A stretch of 64,000 nt of DNA from an uncultured Collinsella sp. GTDB lineage: Bacteria > Actinomycetota > Coriobacteriia > Coriobacteriales > Coriobacteriaceae. Below the pieces are notes generated by a model. The model saw only the letters and a list, made by a program, of their open reading frames with translations. It did not search any database and was not told the origin of the DNA. Positions 17,106 through 26,180 of the stretch are shown here, one piece after another. Numbering within the stretch: the stretch's first letter is position 1; each line of letters begins with the position of its first letter. The translations under genes and the position numbers were made by a program. The stretch covers positions 1-64,000 of the forward strand of contig CABUSV010000006.1 in the NCBI GenBank assembly GCA_902494345.1, given 5' to 3'.

Positions 17106-17130
17106 CAAAGGGACAGTCCCTTTGTTACAT
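17100..17130. repeat. AGGGACAG palindrome, GTGAC-arm, copy 3
   Basis: Same as copy 2 apart from one base in the right arm (GTTACAT). It overlaps the ATG TGA end of the acetyltransferase gene. Confidence 0.9.
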
Positions 17131-17152
17131 TCGATCAACGGGAGGGAAAGCG

Positions 17153-19645
17153 ATGACGGTGTCGCAACAACCAAGTGCTATTGAGGTGCGTGGCGCGCGC
17201 GTCCATAACCTCAAGGACATCGATATCGATATCCCGCTGGGAAGGCTCGTGGGTATTGCCGGCGTGTCGGGCTCGGGCAAGAGCTCGCTGGCGCTGGGGG
17301 TCCTCTATGCCGAGGGCTCGCGCCGCTACCTGGAGGCGCTCAGCACCTATACCCGCCGACGGCTCACCCAGGCCGAGCACGCTCAGGTGGACGAGGTGCT
17401 GCACGTGCCGGCGGCGCTCGCATTGCATCAGCGCCCCAGCGTGCCGGGCGTGCGCTCGACCTTTGGCACCATGACCGAGCTCAACAATAGCCTGCGTCTG
17501 CTCTTTAGCCGCTGTGCCCATCACGTGTGCCCGCATTGCGGGGCGCGTGTGGAGCCGAGCCTTAACGTGGCTGCGGGCCTGTCGCTCACGTGTCCGACGT
17601 GCGGCCGCGAGTTCTACGCGCCGAGCGCCGAGGACCTTGCCTTTAACAGCGGCGGCGCGTGCCCCACCTGCGGCGGCACCAGTGTCATGCGCGAGGTGGA
17701 CGAGGCGAGTCTGGTGCCCGACGAGTCAAAGACCATCAACGAGGGCGCGGTGCTTCCCTGGGGCACGCTCATGTGGGACCTGATGAAACAGGTGGCCGGC
17801 GAGATGGGCGTGCGTACCGATGTGCCGTTTAACCAGCTCACACCTCAAGAGCGCGACATCATTTTTCACGGTCCGGCGGTTAAGAAGCACATTCTCTACG
17901 TTCCCAAAAACGGCGAGGGCGCCACGCCGCTCGACTTTACCTATTACAACGCCGTCTATACGGTCGAGAATGCGCTCGCCAAGGTTAAGGACGATAAGGG
18001 CCTCAAACGCGTGGCACGCTTTTTGCGCGAGGGGCCGTGCCGCGACTGCGGTGGCACGCGTCTTTCCGAGGCGGCACGCCAGCCCCAGGTGCGCGGTATC
18101 AATCTGGCACAGGCTGCGGCCATGACGCTGGGTGGGGCGATTGAGTGGGTGCGCGGGGTGCCCGCATCCTTGCCGGCCGAGATGCAGCCCATGGCAGCGG
18201 ATATCTGCGATTCGTTTTTGAGCACAGCTCGTCGCCTGGTCGATCTGGGGCTTGATTACCTCTCGCTCGATCGCGCCGGCGCCACGCTCTCCACGGGTGA
18301 GCGCCAGCGCGTGCAGCTTGCCCGCGTGGTGCGCAACCGATCGACGGGCGTGCTGTATGTGCTCGACGAGCCCTCGATCGGTCTGCATCCTGCCAATGTC
18401 GACGGCTTGGTGGGCGTAATGCGCGACCTGGTGGGTGACGGCAACACCGTGGTTGTTGTCGACCACGATACGCGTGTTCAAGAGGAAGCTGACTATCTGG
18501 TCGAGATGGGCCCCGTTGCCGGAGCAGGCGGCGGTAATGTGATCGCCGCCGGTACGGTGGACGAGGTCGAACAATCGCAGGGCAGCCGCATCGCACCGTT
18601 TTTGCGCGCAGACCCCAAGCGCTTGCGGCCGCAGGTGGCTGACGACGGGATGTTCGACCAGGGCCATATCCGCATGGCGACCGATATGATCCATACCGTC
18701 AAGCCACTCGAAGTCGATATCCCGCGCGGTCGCTTGGTCGCGGTGACGGGCGTTTCGGGTTCGGGTAAGACGACGTTGGTGCTCGAGACGCTCATTCCCG
18801 CACTCAAGGCGCGGGCGGCCGGCGAGCGCCTGCCTGCCCACGTGCGCTGGGTCGATGCCGAGGGCATCGCACGCGCCAACCTGATTGATGCCACGCCCAT
18901 CGGCGCCAACGTGCGCTCGACGGTAGCGACCTATGCCGATATCCACGACGAGTTGCGTCGCGCCTTCGCCCGTGCGCCCGAGGCCAAGGCGGCGGGATAC
19001 AAGGCGGGCGCCTTTAGCTATAACACCGGCGCCTTGCGCTGCCCTACGTGCGATGGCACGGGCTCGATATCGCTCGACGTACAGTTTTTGCCCGATGTCG
19101 AGATCGTCTGCCCGGCATGTCGCGGCTCGCGTTATGCAGACGCTGCTTCGCATATCCATCGCGAGGGCAAGGACGGGAGTCTGCTTACGTTGCCGCAGCT
19201 CATGGATATGAGTGTGGACGAGGCCCTCGACGCCACGGTGGGGCTCAAGAAAGTCCAGGCACGCCTGCAGACCCTGCACGACCTAGGTTTGGGCTATCTC
19301 ACACTCGGTGAGCCCACGCCGGCGCTCTCGGGCGGCGAGGCGCAGCGCCTTAAGCTTGCGAGCGAAATGGGCCGCGTGCAGGACGATGCTGTGTTCGTGT
19401 TCGACGAACCCACGATCGGCCTGCATCCGCTCGACGTCCAGGTGCTGCTGAGTGTGTTCGACGGCCTCGTTGCCAAGGGAGCCACGGTTGTCGTGATCGA
19501 ACACGATCTCGACCTTATCCGTAACGCCGATTACGTGATCGACATGGGCCCGGGCGGTGGCGACGCGGGCGGGCAAATCGTCTGCGCCGGTACGCCGGGC
19601 GACATCGTGGCCTGCTCCGCAAGCATCACCGGCCGCTACCTATAG
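17153..19645 (+). CDS. UvrA-like ABC ATPase (UvrA2 class)
   Basis: 830 aa, about 110 shorter than housekeeping UvrA. There are two ABC cassettes: Walker A GVSGSGKSS (about 38) and GVSGSGKTT (about 547), signatures LSTGERQRVQLA and LSGGEAQRLKLA, Walker B LYVLDEPSIGLH and VFVFDEPTIGLH. Zinc-finger pairs occur at CPHCGA/CPTCGR/CPTCGG and CPTCDG/CPACRG. The short length fits UvrA2, which lacks the UvrB-interaction domain and is tied to drug or DNA-damage tolerance. GGGAGGG precedes the ATG. A palindrome starts 2 nt after the stop. Confidence 0.85.
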   Translation: MTVSQQPSAIEVRGARVHNLKDIDIDIPLGRLVGIAGVSGSGKSSLALGVLYAEGSRRYLEALSTYTRRRLTQAEHAQVDEVLHVPAALALHQRPSVPGVRSTFGTMTELNNSLRLLFSRCAHHVCPHCGARVEPSLNVAAGLSLTCPTCGREFYAPSAEDLAFNSGGACPTCGGTSVMREVDEASLVPDESKTINEGAVLPWGTLMWDLMKQVAGEMGVRTDVPFNQLTPQERDIIFHGPAVKKHILYVPKNGEGATPLDFTYYNAVYTVENALAKVKDDKGLKRVARFLREGPCRDCGGTRLSEAARQPQVRGINLAQAAAMTLGGAIEWVRGVPASLPAEMQPMAADICDSFLSTARRLVDLGLDYLSLDRAGATLSTGERQRVQLARVVRNRSTGVLYVLDEPSIGLHPANVDGLVGVMRDLVGDGNTVVVVDHDTRVQEEADYLVEMGPVAGAGGGNVIAAGTVDEVEQSQGSRIAPFLRADPKRLRPQVADDGMFDQGHIRMATDMIHTVKPLEVDIPRGRLVAVTGVSGSGKTTLVLETLIPALKARAAGERLPAHVRWVDAEGIARANLIDATPIGANVRSTVATYADIHDELRRAFARAPEAKAAGYKAGAFSYNTGALRCPTCDGTGSISLDVQFLPDVEIVCPACRGSRYADAASHIHREGKDGSLLTLPQLMDMSVDEALDATVGLKKVQARLQTLHDLGLGYLTLGEPTPALSGGEAQRLKLASEMGRVQDDAVFVFDEPTIGLHPLDVQVLLSVFDGLVAKGATVVVIEHDLDLIRNADYVIDMGPGGGDAGGQIVCAGTPGDIVACSASITGRYL

Positions 19646-19647
19646 AC

Positions 19648-19680
19648 AATGAGGCAAAGGGACAGCCCCTTTGCCTCATT
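19648..19680. repeat. AGGGACAG palindrome, GAGGC-arm variant
   Basis: AATGAGGCAAAGG and CCTTTGCCTCATT arms around the same core. Relative to the GTGAC copies, both arms have changed in step. Confidence 0.9.
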
Positions 19681-19685
19681 GATGC

Positions 19686-20786
19686 CTATTTCACGCATTG
19701 AGCCGCGAGATAGTCGCGGAAGAATGGCAATTCAAATGCGACGAGCCCTCGTCCTCGTTCCCCGATGATGCCGGCATCTATCATTCGGCGTCGGTAGCGG
19801 GAGACCTGCTGCGGCGAACGCTTAAGGCGCTCGACAAGGTCGGCGGTGGTGGACTCTTCCTCGTCATCGAGCATGGCGATGAGGAATCGCTTGTCCTCTG
19901 CAGTGAGTTCCCGATAGGTTGCCGCGAGGATTCGGTCGTCCATCTCGTCGCGCGCGATTTTGATTCCCAGGTCAAAGTCGCGTGACGAGATTTCCTTCGA
20001 ATCGCTTGTGAGATCCCAGTCACGGTAGCCTACGAGTTGCAATAGGAAGGGAAAACCAGAGATCGACCGAACGGCTCTATCGATTCCCTCAGCATCTGCC
20101 AGGCGATCGTTTTCCTGGATTGTGCGAATCAGGGCCTCGCGCACGTCATAGTCTGCGATACGACCCAGATGATATTGTTGGGCGCGGCGAAGGAACGAGA
20201 CCGTCTTGTGGTTCAGCAACATCGAGACGTTGTTGGGAAGTCCTGCCATGAGCAGCGCTACGCGTTTCCCATCGGTCACAAAGTGCTGATACGTCGCTGC
20301 GAGCTGAATCATCTCGTCGAGTGTTGGGTCCACCTCGTCAACCGTGACGAGCAGACCGGTGCCCGCCTCGTTGAGCTGGTCGATGATGTCGCTCATGCGA
20401 TAACGCCAGGTTGAGACATCGTGAACGCGATTGACCTCGATGCTGCCGAGCGGTGCAATTCCGAGACCGGTGACTTCGGAGTTGTTAGACGGGTCGATGA
20501 GATGGGCTGCAGCACGTTTCGCCCCGAACTCGATTTCCTCAAGCATTCCAGGGAGCGCGGTCGTCTTTACGGCTATCCAGCCGTGGGATTCCGCCCTTGT
20601 CGCGAGCGACGACATGAGAGCGGTTTTACCGGTTCCGCGCGCGCCTGAGAAAATCGAGGTCAATTCCGGGCGCCTGCGCTGGCTCAAGAAGGCACGGTCC
20701 AAATCCCGAATAATCTGTTGTCTGCCAGCGAGATGGGCAGGAACCTCACCAAAACTGGGGGTAAACGGGTTTTCGAGGTATTCCAC
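19686..20786 (-). CDS. AAA-type ATPase with C-terminal winged-helix region (paralogue 2)
   Basis: 366 aa from GTG 20786, which has AAAGGAG 7 nt upstream; an ATG at 20804 lies just before that ribosome site. It begins EYLENPFTPSFGEVPAHLAGR. Walker A is GARGTGKTA, Walker B LLVTVDEV, the sensor region LLMAGLPNN and FLRRAQQYHLG matches paralogue 1 (LVFAGLPSM, FLRRAQQRTLG). The C-terminal ~75 aa form a predicted winged helix (LVERLKRSPQQVSRYRRR). Function is unknown. Confidence 0.75.
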   Translation of the reverse strand: MEYLENPFTPSFGEVPAHLAGRQQIIRDLDRAFLSQRRRPELTSIFSGARGTGKTALMSSLATRAESHGWIAVKTTALPGMLEEIEFGAKRAAAHLIDPSNNSEVTGLGIAPLGSIEVNRVHDVSTWRYRMSDIIDQLNEAGTGLLVTVDEVDPTLDEMIQLAATYQHFVTDGKRVALLMAGLPNNVSMLLNHKTVSFLRRAQQYHLGRIADYDVREALIRTIQENDRLADAEGIDRAVRSISGFPFLLQLVGYRDWDLTSDSKEISSRDFDLGIKIARDEMDDRILAATYRELTAEDKRFLIAMLDDEEESTTADLVERLKRSPQQVSRYRRRMIDAGIIGERGRGLVAFELPFFRDYLAAQCVK

Positions 20787-20904
20787 AATGCTCTCCTTTC
20801 GCATCGCCGTTTAACTTCATTTGATTTTAGTTAATTATGATTAAAAGTGATGGTTCGTTATTTAGAGCATCAATCAGGCGTGTGTGTCATCGACGTGGCG
20901 CTTG

Positions 20905-20937
20905 AATGTGACAAAGGGGCAGTCCCTTCGTCACATT
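20905..20937. repeat. AGGGACAG palindrome, GTGAC-arm, copy 4 (diverged)
   Basis: AATGTGACAAAGGGGCAG with a right arm TCCCTTCGTCACATT. It overlaps the minus-strand ATG TGA end of trmL. Confidence 0.85.
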
Positions 20938-21530
20938 CCCGGAAAGCCTGTTTGGCGCAGGGCTTCGTAGAGGACGATGGCGGCGCTGTTGGAGAGGTTG
21001 AGTGCGCTGATGCGGTAGTCATCCGGGTTGACGAAGTTGCCGCAGATGTCCTGTTGAAGGATGGTCTCGTGGCTGTTCTCGGTATGCCCGAGCGACTCCT
21101 CATGAGCCTTCCAGGCATCGGCGTTATCGAGTGAGTCGCAATCGCGCAGCATGGGGATACGCTCGCAACGCTCGGGCGCCGCGGCAAGCAGTGGCTCGGG
21201 AATGCCCGAGCTCTCACTGCCAAAGACCAGGTAGTCGCCATCGCGGTAGGTACTCTGTGCATAGGTGCGGCGTGCCTTTTTTGTCAGCAGATGCAGGCGC
21301 TCGTCGGCGGGGGAGAGGCCGTTGCGTGCAAGGAAATCCTCCCAGCCGGCATAGGTCGTCACGTCCAAGTTCTGCCAGTAGCCCAGGCCGGCGCGACGCA
21401 CCGTCTTGTCGTCGAGCGAAAACCCCAGCGGCTCCACCAGATGCAGACGGGCGCCGGTAACCACGCAGGTGCGGCCGATATTGCCCGTATTGGCCGGAAT
21501 CTCGGGCGCATACAGCACAATGTTGAACAT
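20931..21530 (-). CDS. trmL: tRNA (cytidine(34)-2'-O)-methyltransferase with insertion
   Basis: 199 aa from an ATG preceded by AAGGAG; the frame is open upstream without a ribosome site. SPOUT signals are clear: MFNIVLYAPEIPANTGNIGR, DDKTVRRAGLGYW, DYLVFGSESSGIPE, and LNLSNSAAIVLYEALRQ. It methylates the wobble base of tRNA-Leu. Between IPML and LNLSN there is an extra ~40-residue segment that E. coli TrmL (157 aa) lacks. It sits beside the SAM-binding knot. The terminal Met and stop lie in a palindrome. Confidence 0.9.
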   Translation of the reverse strand: MFNIVLYAPEIPANTGNIGRTCVVTGARLHLVEPLGFSLDDKTVRRAGLGYWQNLDVTTYAGWEDFLARNGLSPADERLHLLTKKARRTYAQSTYRDGDYLVFGSESSGIPEPLLAAAPERCERIPMLRDCDSLDNADAWKAHEESLGHTENSHETILQQDICGNFVNPDDYRISALNLSNSAAIVLYEALRQTGFPGM

Positions 21531-21552
21531 GAATCTCCTTGGCTCAGAATGA

Positions 21553-21587
21553 AAAACCACCACGAAGGGTACCTTCGTGGTGGTTTG
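21553..21587 (-). terminator. terminator downstream of the CobW gene
   Basis: Palindrome AAACCACCACGAAGG/CCTTCGTGGTGGTTT, with a T run on the minus strand. The arms resemble those of the palindrome at 54258-54313. Confidence 0.85.
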
Positions 21588-21625
21588 GCGGTTACGTAGG
21601 CGGAAAAATGCCCGCTTGGATAAAC

Positions 21626-22756
21626 CTAGGCGCGGTGCCAGTCGGTCAGGCAGGCATCGAGGGAGGCGATGAGCGCATCCTTGTCCATGTGACGGCCGAT
21701 GATGCACAGGCTCGTCATGCGGTCGCCCGTCTCGTCGTCCCAAATTTGCATGATCTCGGGGCTTTCGTCGATGATCTTCTGCTTCTCGCCCTCGGGCGCG
21801 GAGTCAACGAACAAGCCGTTCTCCATCAGGCGCATCTGGTGGCCGGCCTGCTCAAACATGTAGCACATGTCCGGATCGCCGGTCTGCCACAGCGGACCCT
21901 TGACGCGAATGACCTCGTCGGGCCACTCTTGCTCAACAAAATCGGTGAACTTTTGCAGGTCAAACGGCTTGCGGCGCGAGTACACAAAGGTGTCGATGTC
22001 GTACTCGAGCACCTCGGGGTCGTCGTGCTCCTCGGGATGCTCCATGGCCTCGATCCAAGCGGCGGAGTTGTAGGCGCGCATAAAGTCGAAGCGGCCGGTG
22101 TCGAGCAACTCCTCCATGGGAACCTCTCCGTTTTGGGCCTCGACGATCACGGCGTCCTTCTGCAGGCTGCGCACGATGGCCTTGAGCTCGGCGATCTGCT
22201 CAGGGCTCACGGTGTCGGTCTTGTTGAGGATCAGCGTGGAGCAGAACTCGATCTGCTGGATGAGCAGGCTCTCGATGTCGTCCTCGTCGATATCCTCGGC
22301 CAAAAGGTCGCGGCCTCCGTTGAACTCGTCGTACATGCGGGCGCAATCGACCACGGCCACGATGTTGTCGAGCGCGAGCTTGGGCTCGCCGCCCACCTTG
22401 GCCTCGTCGCAGAAGCTCGAGATGGTGTAGGCGATGGGGATAGGTTCGCAAATGCCCGATGCCTCGATAATGATGTAGTCGAACTTGCCCGAATCGGCGA
22501 TGCCCTCCAGCTGGTTGGCCAGGTCATCCGAAAGCGTGCAGCAGATGCAGCCGTTGGTGAGCGGGATGAGATCGTCGGTCTCGGAAAGGCCGCCGTCGGC
22601 GATGAGGCTGGCATCGACGTTGATCTCGCCGATATCGTTGACGATCACGGCGGCGCGGATACCGCCGTCGTTAGCAAGGATGTGGTTGAGCAGCGTGGTC
22701 TTACCGGCACCGAGGTATCCGGTAAGCATGATGATCTTCACGGGTTTGTTGGGCAT
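21626..22756 (-). CDS. CobW/COG0523-family metal-chaperone GTPase
   Basis: 376 aa. Walker A is GYLGAGKTTLLNH and the metal-binding CxCC motif is GCICCT, with ESGI-like EASGICEP and NKTD for GTP binding. COG0523 proteins deliver zinc, cobalt or other metals. The acidic, His-containing segment HPEEHDDPEVLEYD could bind metal. ATG 22756 follows AAAGGAGGG; an ATG seven codons upstream lacks that spacing. No Zur site was recognised. Confidence 0.9.
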   Translation of the reverse strand: MPNKPVKIIMLTGYLGAGKTTLLNHILANDGGIRAAVIVNDIGEINVDASLIADGGLSETDDLIPLTNGCICCTLSDDLANQLEGIADSGKFDYIIIEASGICEPIPIAYTISSFCDEAKVGGEPKLALDNIVAVVDCARMYDEFNGGRDLLAEDIDEDDIESLLIQQIEFCSTLILNKTDTVSPEQIAELKAIVRSLQKDAVIVEAQNGEVPMEELLDTGRFDFMRAYNSAAWIEAMEHPEEHDDPEVLEYDIDTFVYSRRKPFDLQKFTDFVEQEWPDEVIRVKGPLWQTGDPDMCYMFEQAGHQMRLMENGLFVDSAPEGEKQKIIDESPEIMQIWDDETGDRMTSLCIIGRHMDKDALIASLDACLTDWHRA

Positions 22757-22842
22757 GTGCCCTCCTTTGTTAGACATGGTTTACAGTTGAATCATATGCC
22801 AAACGCCTGCTCTTATACCCACGCGCCGGTAAATAACACAGG

Positions 22843-23184
22843 CTACTCCCAGGCTCCCCACACGTCCGGGCAATAGCCGACGGTTGCCTTCTTGCCGTTG
22901 CGCACAATGGGCTCGGCCAGGACCTGCTGATTCTCGAGCAACTTATCGAAACGCTGGCTGGGGGTAAGGTGCTGGATGAGCGCGAGCATCTCCTCGTCCT
23001 TGGCTTTGGGGTTGAGTAGCTTGTCGATGCCGCCGACTGCCTGCATCACGCTCGTGAGCTCGCCCTTGCTCATCTCCTTTTCCTTAAGGTCGATAAACTG
23101 CACCTTGATGCGACGCTCTTTGAAGAAGCGCTGGGCCTTCTTGGTATCGAAGGACTTTTTGGTGCCAAAAATCTGGATATTCAT
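22843..23184 (-). CDS. ArsC/Spx-family thioredoxin-fold protein without catalytic Cys
   Basis: 113 aa. The start MNIQIFGTKKSFDTKKAQRFF, the central IDLKEKEMSKGEL and the end PIVRNGKKATVGY match the ArsC/YffB group. The N-terminal catalytic Cys of the family is serine here (KKSFDT), so reductase chemistry by that residue is excluded. A regulatory or binding role is possible. Confidence 0.8.
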   Translation of the reverse strand: MNIQIFGTKKSFDTKKAQRFFKERRIKVQFIDLKEKEMSKGELTSVMQAVGGIDKLLNPKAKDEEMLALIQHLTPSQRFDKLLENQQVLAEPIVRNGKKATVGYCPDVWGAWE

Positions 23185-23368
23185 ATAATGTTCCGCCGTT
23201 CTAACGAACGGCGGTCCCCTCGACGCTGCAAAGCCATCTGATGGTCAATCTGCCTTTCAATCGTCGGGCGCGGGCAAAAGCCCAGCGCCCTCCTCTTTCA
23301 AGGCACCTTGCCTCATCAGCTGGCTTATCGCTGACATTGATAGAACATCGAGGTGACCACCGCTGGAC

Positions 23369-23992
23369 TTATCGAATGAAGTTGGTACGCTCTCGATCGG
23401 CTTCGGGGGCCTCGATGCCGGCTACCTGTCCTGCTTCGATACAGCGCAGGAGCCAGGCCATGTTCTTGCCGATGTTTCGCATGGTGGCAAGGCCTTCGGC
23501 ATCTTGGGCGGCCTCGCCCGGCATGGCGCCAAAGACGTTGTTCCAGTACGTGGAGGCCACCACGGGCATCTGGTTGATAGTGAAGTACTTGTTGAGCACA
23601 TCGAAGGTGGTCGACGTGCCGCCGCGACGGGCGACGGCGACTGCGGCGCCCGGCTTGTGCGCAAAGGCCTTGCTGCCAGCATAAAACGCGCGGTCGAGGG
23701 CCGAGAGGATGCGACCGCTGGGATGTGCATAGTAGACGGGTGAGCCAAAGACAAAGCCATCTGCCTGCTCGGCGGCAGCGATGAGCTCGTTCACCACGTC
23801 GTCGTCAAAGGTGCAGCGACCGCCAAGCTTGCCACACTGGCCGCAGCCGATGCAGTCGCGAATGGGCTTGGCGCCCAGCTGAAACACCTCGGTATCAATG
23901 CCTTCGGCATTGAGCTGCTCGGCGACCTCGGCGAGTGCGCGGGCGGTGTTGCCGTTTGCCTTGGGGCTGCCATTGACTAAAAGAACCTTCAT
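23369..23992 (-). CDS. flavodoxin-fold NAD(P)H-dependent FMN reductase
   Basis: 207 aa. It begins KVLLVNGSPKANGNTARAL, with FMN-phosphate contacts. The cysteine pattern CIGCGQCGKLGGRC is typical of iron-sulfur-flavoprotein-like multimeric reductases, and GSPVYYAHPSG forms the flavin site. The substrate is not evident. ATG 23992 has GGGAG upstream. Confidence 0.85.
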   Translation of the reverse strand: MKVLLVNGSPKANGNTARALAEVAEQLNAEGIDTEVFQLGAKPIRDCIGCGQCGKLGGRCTFDDDVVNELIAAAEQADGFVFGSPVYYAHPSGRILSALDRAFYAGSKAFAHKPGAAVAVARRGGTSTTFDVLNKYFTINQMPVVASTYWNNVFGAMPGEAAQDAEGLATMRNIGKNMAWLLRCIEAGQVAGIEAPEADRERTNFIR

Positions 23993-24056
23993 CACAAACT
24001 CCCTCTGCTGTCGGTGACTTCTGCGGGGGATTATCGCACGAGAGGGTAGATGGCGT

Positions 24057-24097
24057 GGGGCGCGATGTGAAGCGGCTTGTGTTTCACATCGCGCCCC
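24057..24097. terminator. long hairpin downstream of the GGDEF gene
   Basis: 15-bp perfect arms GGGGCGCGATGTGAA/TTCACATCGCGCCCC with an 11-nt loop, 7 nt after the minus-strand stop. The T run is weak. Confidence 0.65.
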
Positions 24098-24103
24098 GCA
24101 GCG

Positions 24104-25633
24104 CTAGTCCAGCTTGGTGCCCGGTACTTGCGGCGCCTCTTTAAGCCGCGCTTTGAGCTCGTTCAAAATGGAAACGGGCTGTCGGTCGACGCCGTCCAGA
24201 TGGAGCGTGGCCACGCGAATGGGCGGCTGATATTCAAGCGAGCCGATGAGCACGGGAGAGCCCAGGAATCGTTCGATTTCGCTTGCGAGCTCATCGATTG
24301 CCTCGGGGCCGAGCTCATCGAAGAGTGCCACGAACGTTGGTCCCGTCGAGCGGAACAGGCGGCCCTTGCCGCGCGAACAATCCATGAGGCAGGCGGCGCT
24401 TTCGGCGAGCACGCGGTCGCCTGCATCGAATCCAAAGCGGGCATTGACCTCGGCGATATCGTCGACCTTAATGGCGATAAAGCCTGCCTTGCGCGCCACG
24501 CGGCGCATCTCTCCAATAGCGTTGATCAGGGCGTGAATATCGCCCAGGCCGGTTACGGAATCGGTCGTATCTGCCAAGCTTCGGTTGATGATAATGCCCA
24601 CGTACATGTTAGGCTCAGTATCGGTGCCGTCCAAGTGGTAGCCCGTACAGTCGCAAAGCGCGTACGCTCCGGTGGCGTCCATCACGCGGTACTGCATGTA
24701 GTGGAAGTGCCACGTGCCGTTGACCACCATATCGAGCTCGGAGCGCACATTGTCGCGGTCCTCGGGGTGGACGCGGGCAAGCCACATATCGACCGAGATA
24801 AAAGGGTGCTGGGAAGGCAGGTCAAAATCGCGCACGGCGTTGACCGACCATTGCGATTCGCCCGTATCGAGATTGAGGATAAACGGATAGCGCGTCTCGG
24901 AGCTCATGGAGATTGCTTGGAACACCCGGTCGTTGCACGGAAACTGCTCGGCGATTGGGTGTTGCGGCGCGTCACTGTCTTTCGGTTGCTGCACACGATG
25001 CATAAGCTTATAGCGATACATCTTGCGATCGGCATCCATCGTCATCTGACGACGCGTGTCGCCTGCAAGCGGGTCGACGCGCGAGCAGCCAAAACTAAAA
25101 CTAGAGATCATGGTCGCTTTATCGTCTGATGTCGCCTCGATAAGTTCGGCGCGTACCCGCTCAAGGCGCTGCTCGAGCTCAGCTTCGCCTGTCGTGGGGG
25201 ACACGAGTACAAATTCGTCTCCACCGATGCGGAACAGCATCTCATCGTGCTCCATTGTTTCAGTAAGCGCGCGGCAGATGCTCAGAATATAGCGATTGCC
25301 CTCGGCGTGGCCAAACTTATCGTTGCAGTGCTTAAGGTGGTCGATGTCAATATAGGCGCAGGTGAAGGGGTCGCCTGTGCGCCAGAGTTGCTCGACGCGA
25401 CGGTCGAGTCCGCCACGGTTGCCCAAGTTGGTGAGCGGATCGATATAGGCGTTGCACTCAAGCAACTGCCGCTCTTGTTGCAGGATGGCGTGCGTCTTCT
25501 GCAGCTGCTCGCCAATGGCGCGCAGCTCTGTGGGCAGAGCGGCAACGTCAAGCTCGGCGGTCGAAAACCCATTTGCAAGTCGCTGAAGATAGGTAATAAC
25601 CGATTGCTCGCCCAGGCGATAGGACTCGTTCAT
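24104..25633 (-). CDS. two-GGDEF diguanylate cyclase with central PAS-like domain
   Basis: 509 aa. A short N-terminal helical part leads into GGDEF domain 1 (DPLTNLGNRGGLD at about 64, RIGGDEFVLV at about 137), which looks catalytically competent. Residues ~225-345 resemble a PAS domain. A second GGDEF fold starts at DSVTGLGD (about 360), but its signature reads RSTGPTF, so it is degenerate and probably regulatory. Synthesis of cyclic di-GMP is expected. AAGGAGG lies 9 nt before the ATG. A broken EAL gene lies just upstream. Confidence 0.85.
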   Translation of the reverse strand: MNESYRLGEQSVITYLQRLANGFSTAELDVAALPTELRAIGEQLQKTHAILQQERQLLECNAYIDPLTNLGNRGGLDRRVEQLWRTGDPFTCAYIDIDHLKHCNDKFGHAEGNRYILSICRALTETMEHDEMLFRIGGDEFVLVSPTTGEAELEQRLERVRAELIEATSDDKATMISSFSFGCSRVDPLAGDTRRQMTMDADRKMYRYKLMHRVQQPKDSDAPQHPIAEQFPCNDRVFQAISMSSETRYPFILNLDTGESQWSVNAVRDFDLPSQHPFISVDMWLARVHPEDRDNVRSELDMVVNGTWHFHYMQYRVMDATGAYALCDCTGYHLDGTDTEPNMYVGIIINRSLADTTDSVTGLGDIHALINAIGEMRRVARKAGFIAIKVDDIAEVNARFGFDAGDRVLAESAACLMDCSRGKGRLFRSTGPTFVALFDELGPEAIDELASEIERFLGSPVLIGSLEYQPPIRVATLHLDGVDRQPVSILNELKARLKEAPQVPGTKLD

Positions 25634-25760
25634 GATGCATAACCTCCTTGGGCGAGACAGTGGTTTGTATCATATCCCCAATTCAACTCGATTTGGGAAT
25701 ACAAGTTAGCCAATGGGGATAAGCATGTCCCTTAACGGTAGCGTTCTGCGCGCGAGCGTA

Positions 25761-26110
25761 TCAATTGTTATTGCCACCATCGAGCAATACCTCAAAATCT
25801 TTCGCCGGCATGGGGCGGTAGTAGAGGAAACCCTGGGCGTAGCGGGCGTCAGTTTGTCCACGGCCTCGGACTCTCCCGTATAAGCCGTCTCGGCGATCTC
25901 GATACGCATGAGCTTGGGGTAGGTTGTATTGGGCGGCAAGCGCCCCCCCATATGTTCGGCAACGTCGCAGGCAAGGATATCCACGCGCGACACATTAAGC
26001 GAGATCGGAACCACACGAAGCCCTCGATTGATGCGTTCGCGCAGCCACGAGGCGACACCCTGCCAAATGTACTTGTCGAGCGTCACCACAATGCGATGTT
26101 CGATGAAAAA
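25761..26110 (-). pseudogene. EAL-domain phosphodiesterase remnant
   Basis: The minus strand encodes IVVTLDKYIWQGVASWLRE, PISLNVSRVDI and RIEIAETAY, the first part of an EAL domain. It then joins, in another frame, RYAQGFLYYRPMPAKDFEVLL, the conserved EAL end. About 130 residues of the middle, including the catalytic core, are missing, and a frame change occurs near 25850. The upstream part is also absent. It is therefore a deletion remnant. Confidence 0.8.
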
Positions 26111-26180
26111 TGCAACTGAGACGATATATGTTGACGGGTATACTTGTCTCGGTTTAAATCGCAGAAACGGAGATGGTCGT

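Noticed and set aside
17726..19279. 517-codon frame opposite the UvrA2-like gene
   Set aside because: Antisense shadow of a gene with complete ABC motifs; no family features.
21539..22876. 445-codon plus-strand frame over the CobW gene
   Set aside because: Shadow of the CobW gene, with repetitive Leu/Val/His composition typical of high-GC antisense frames.
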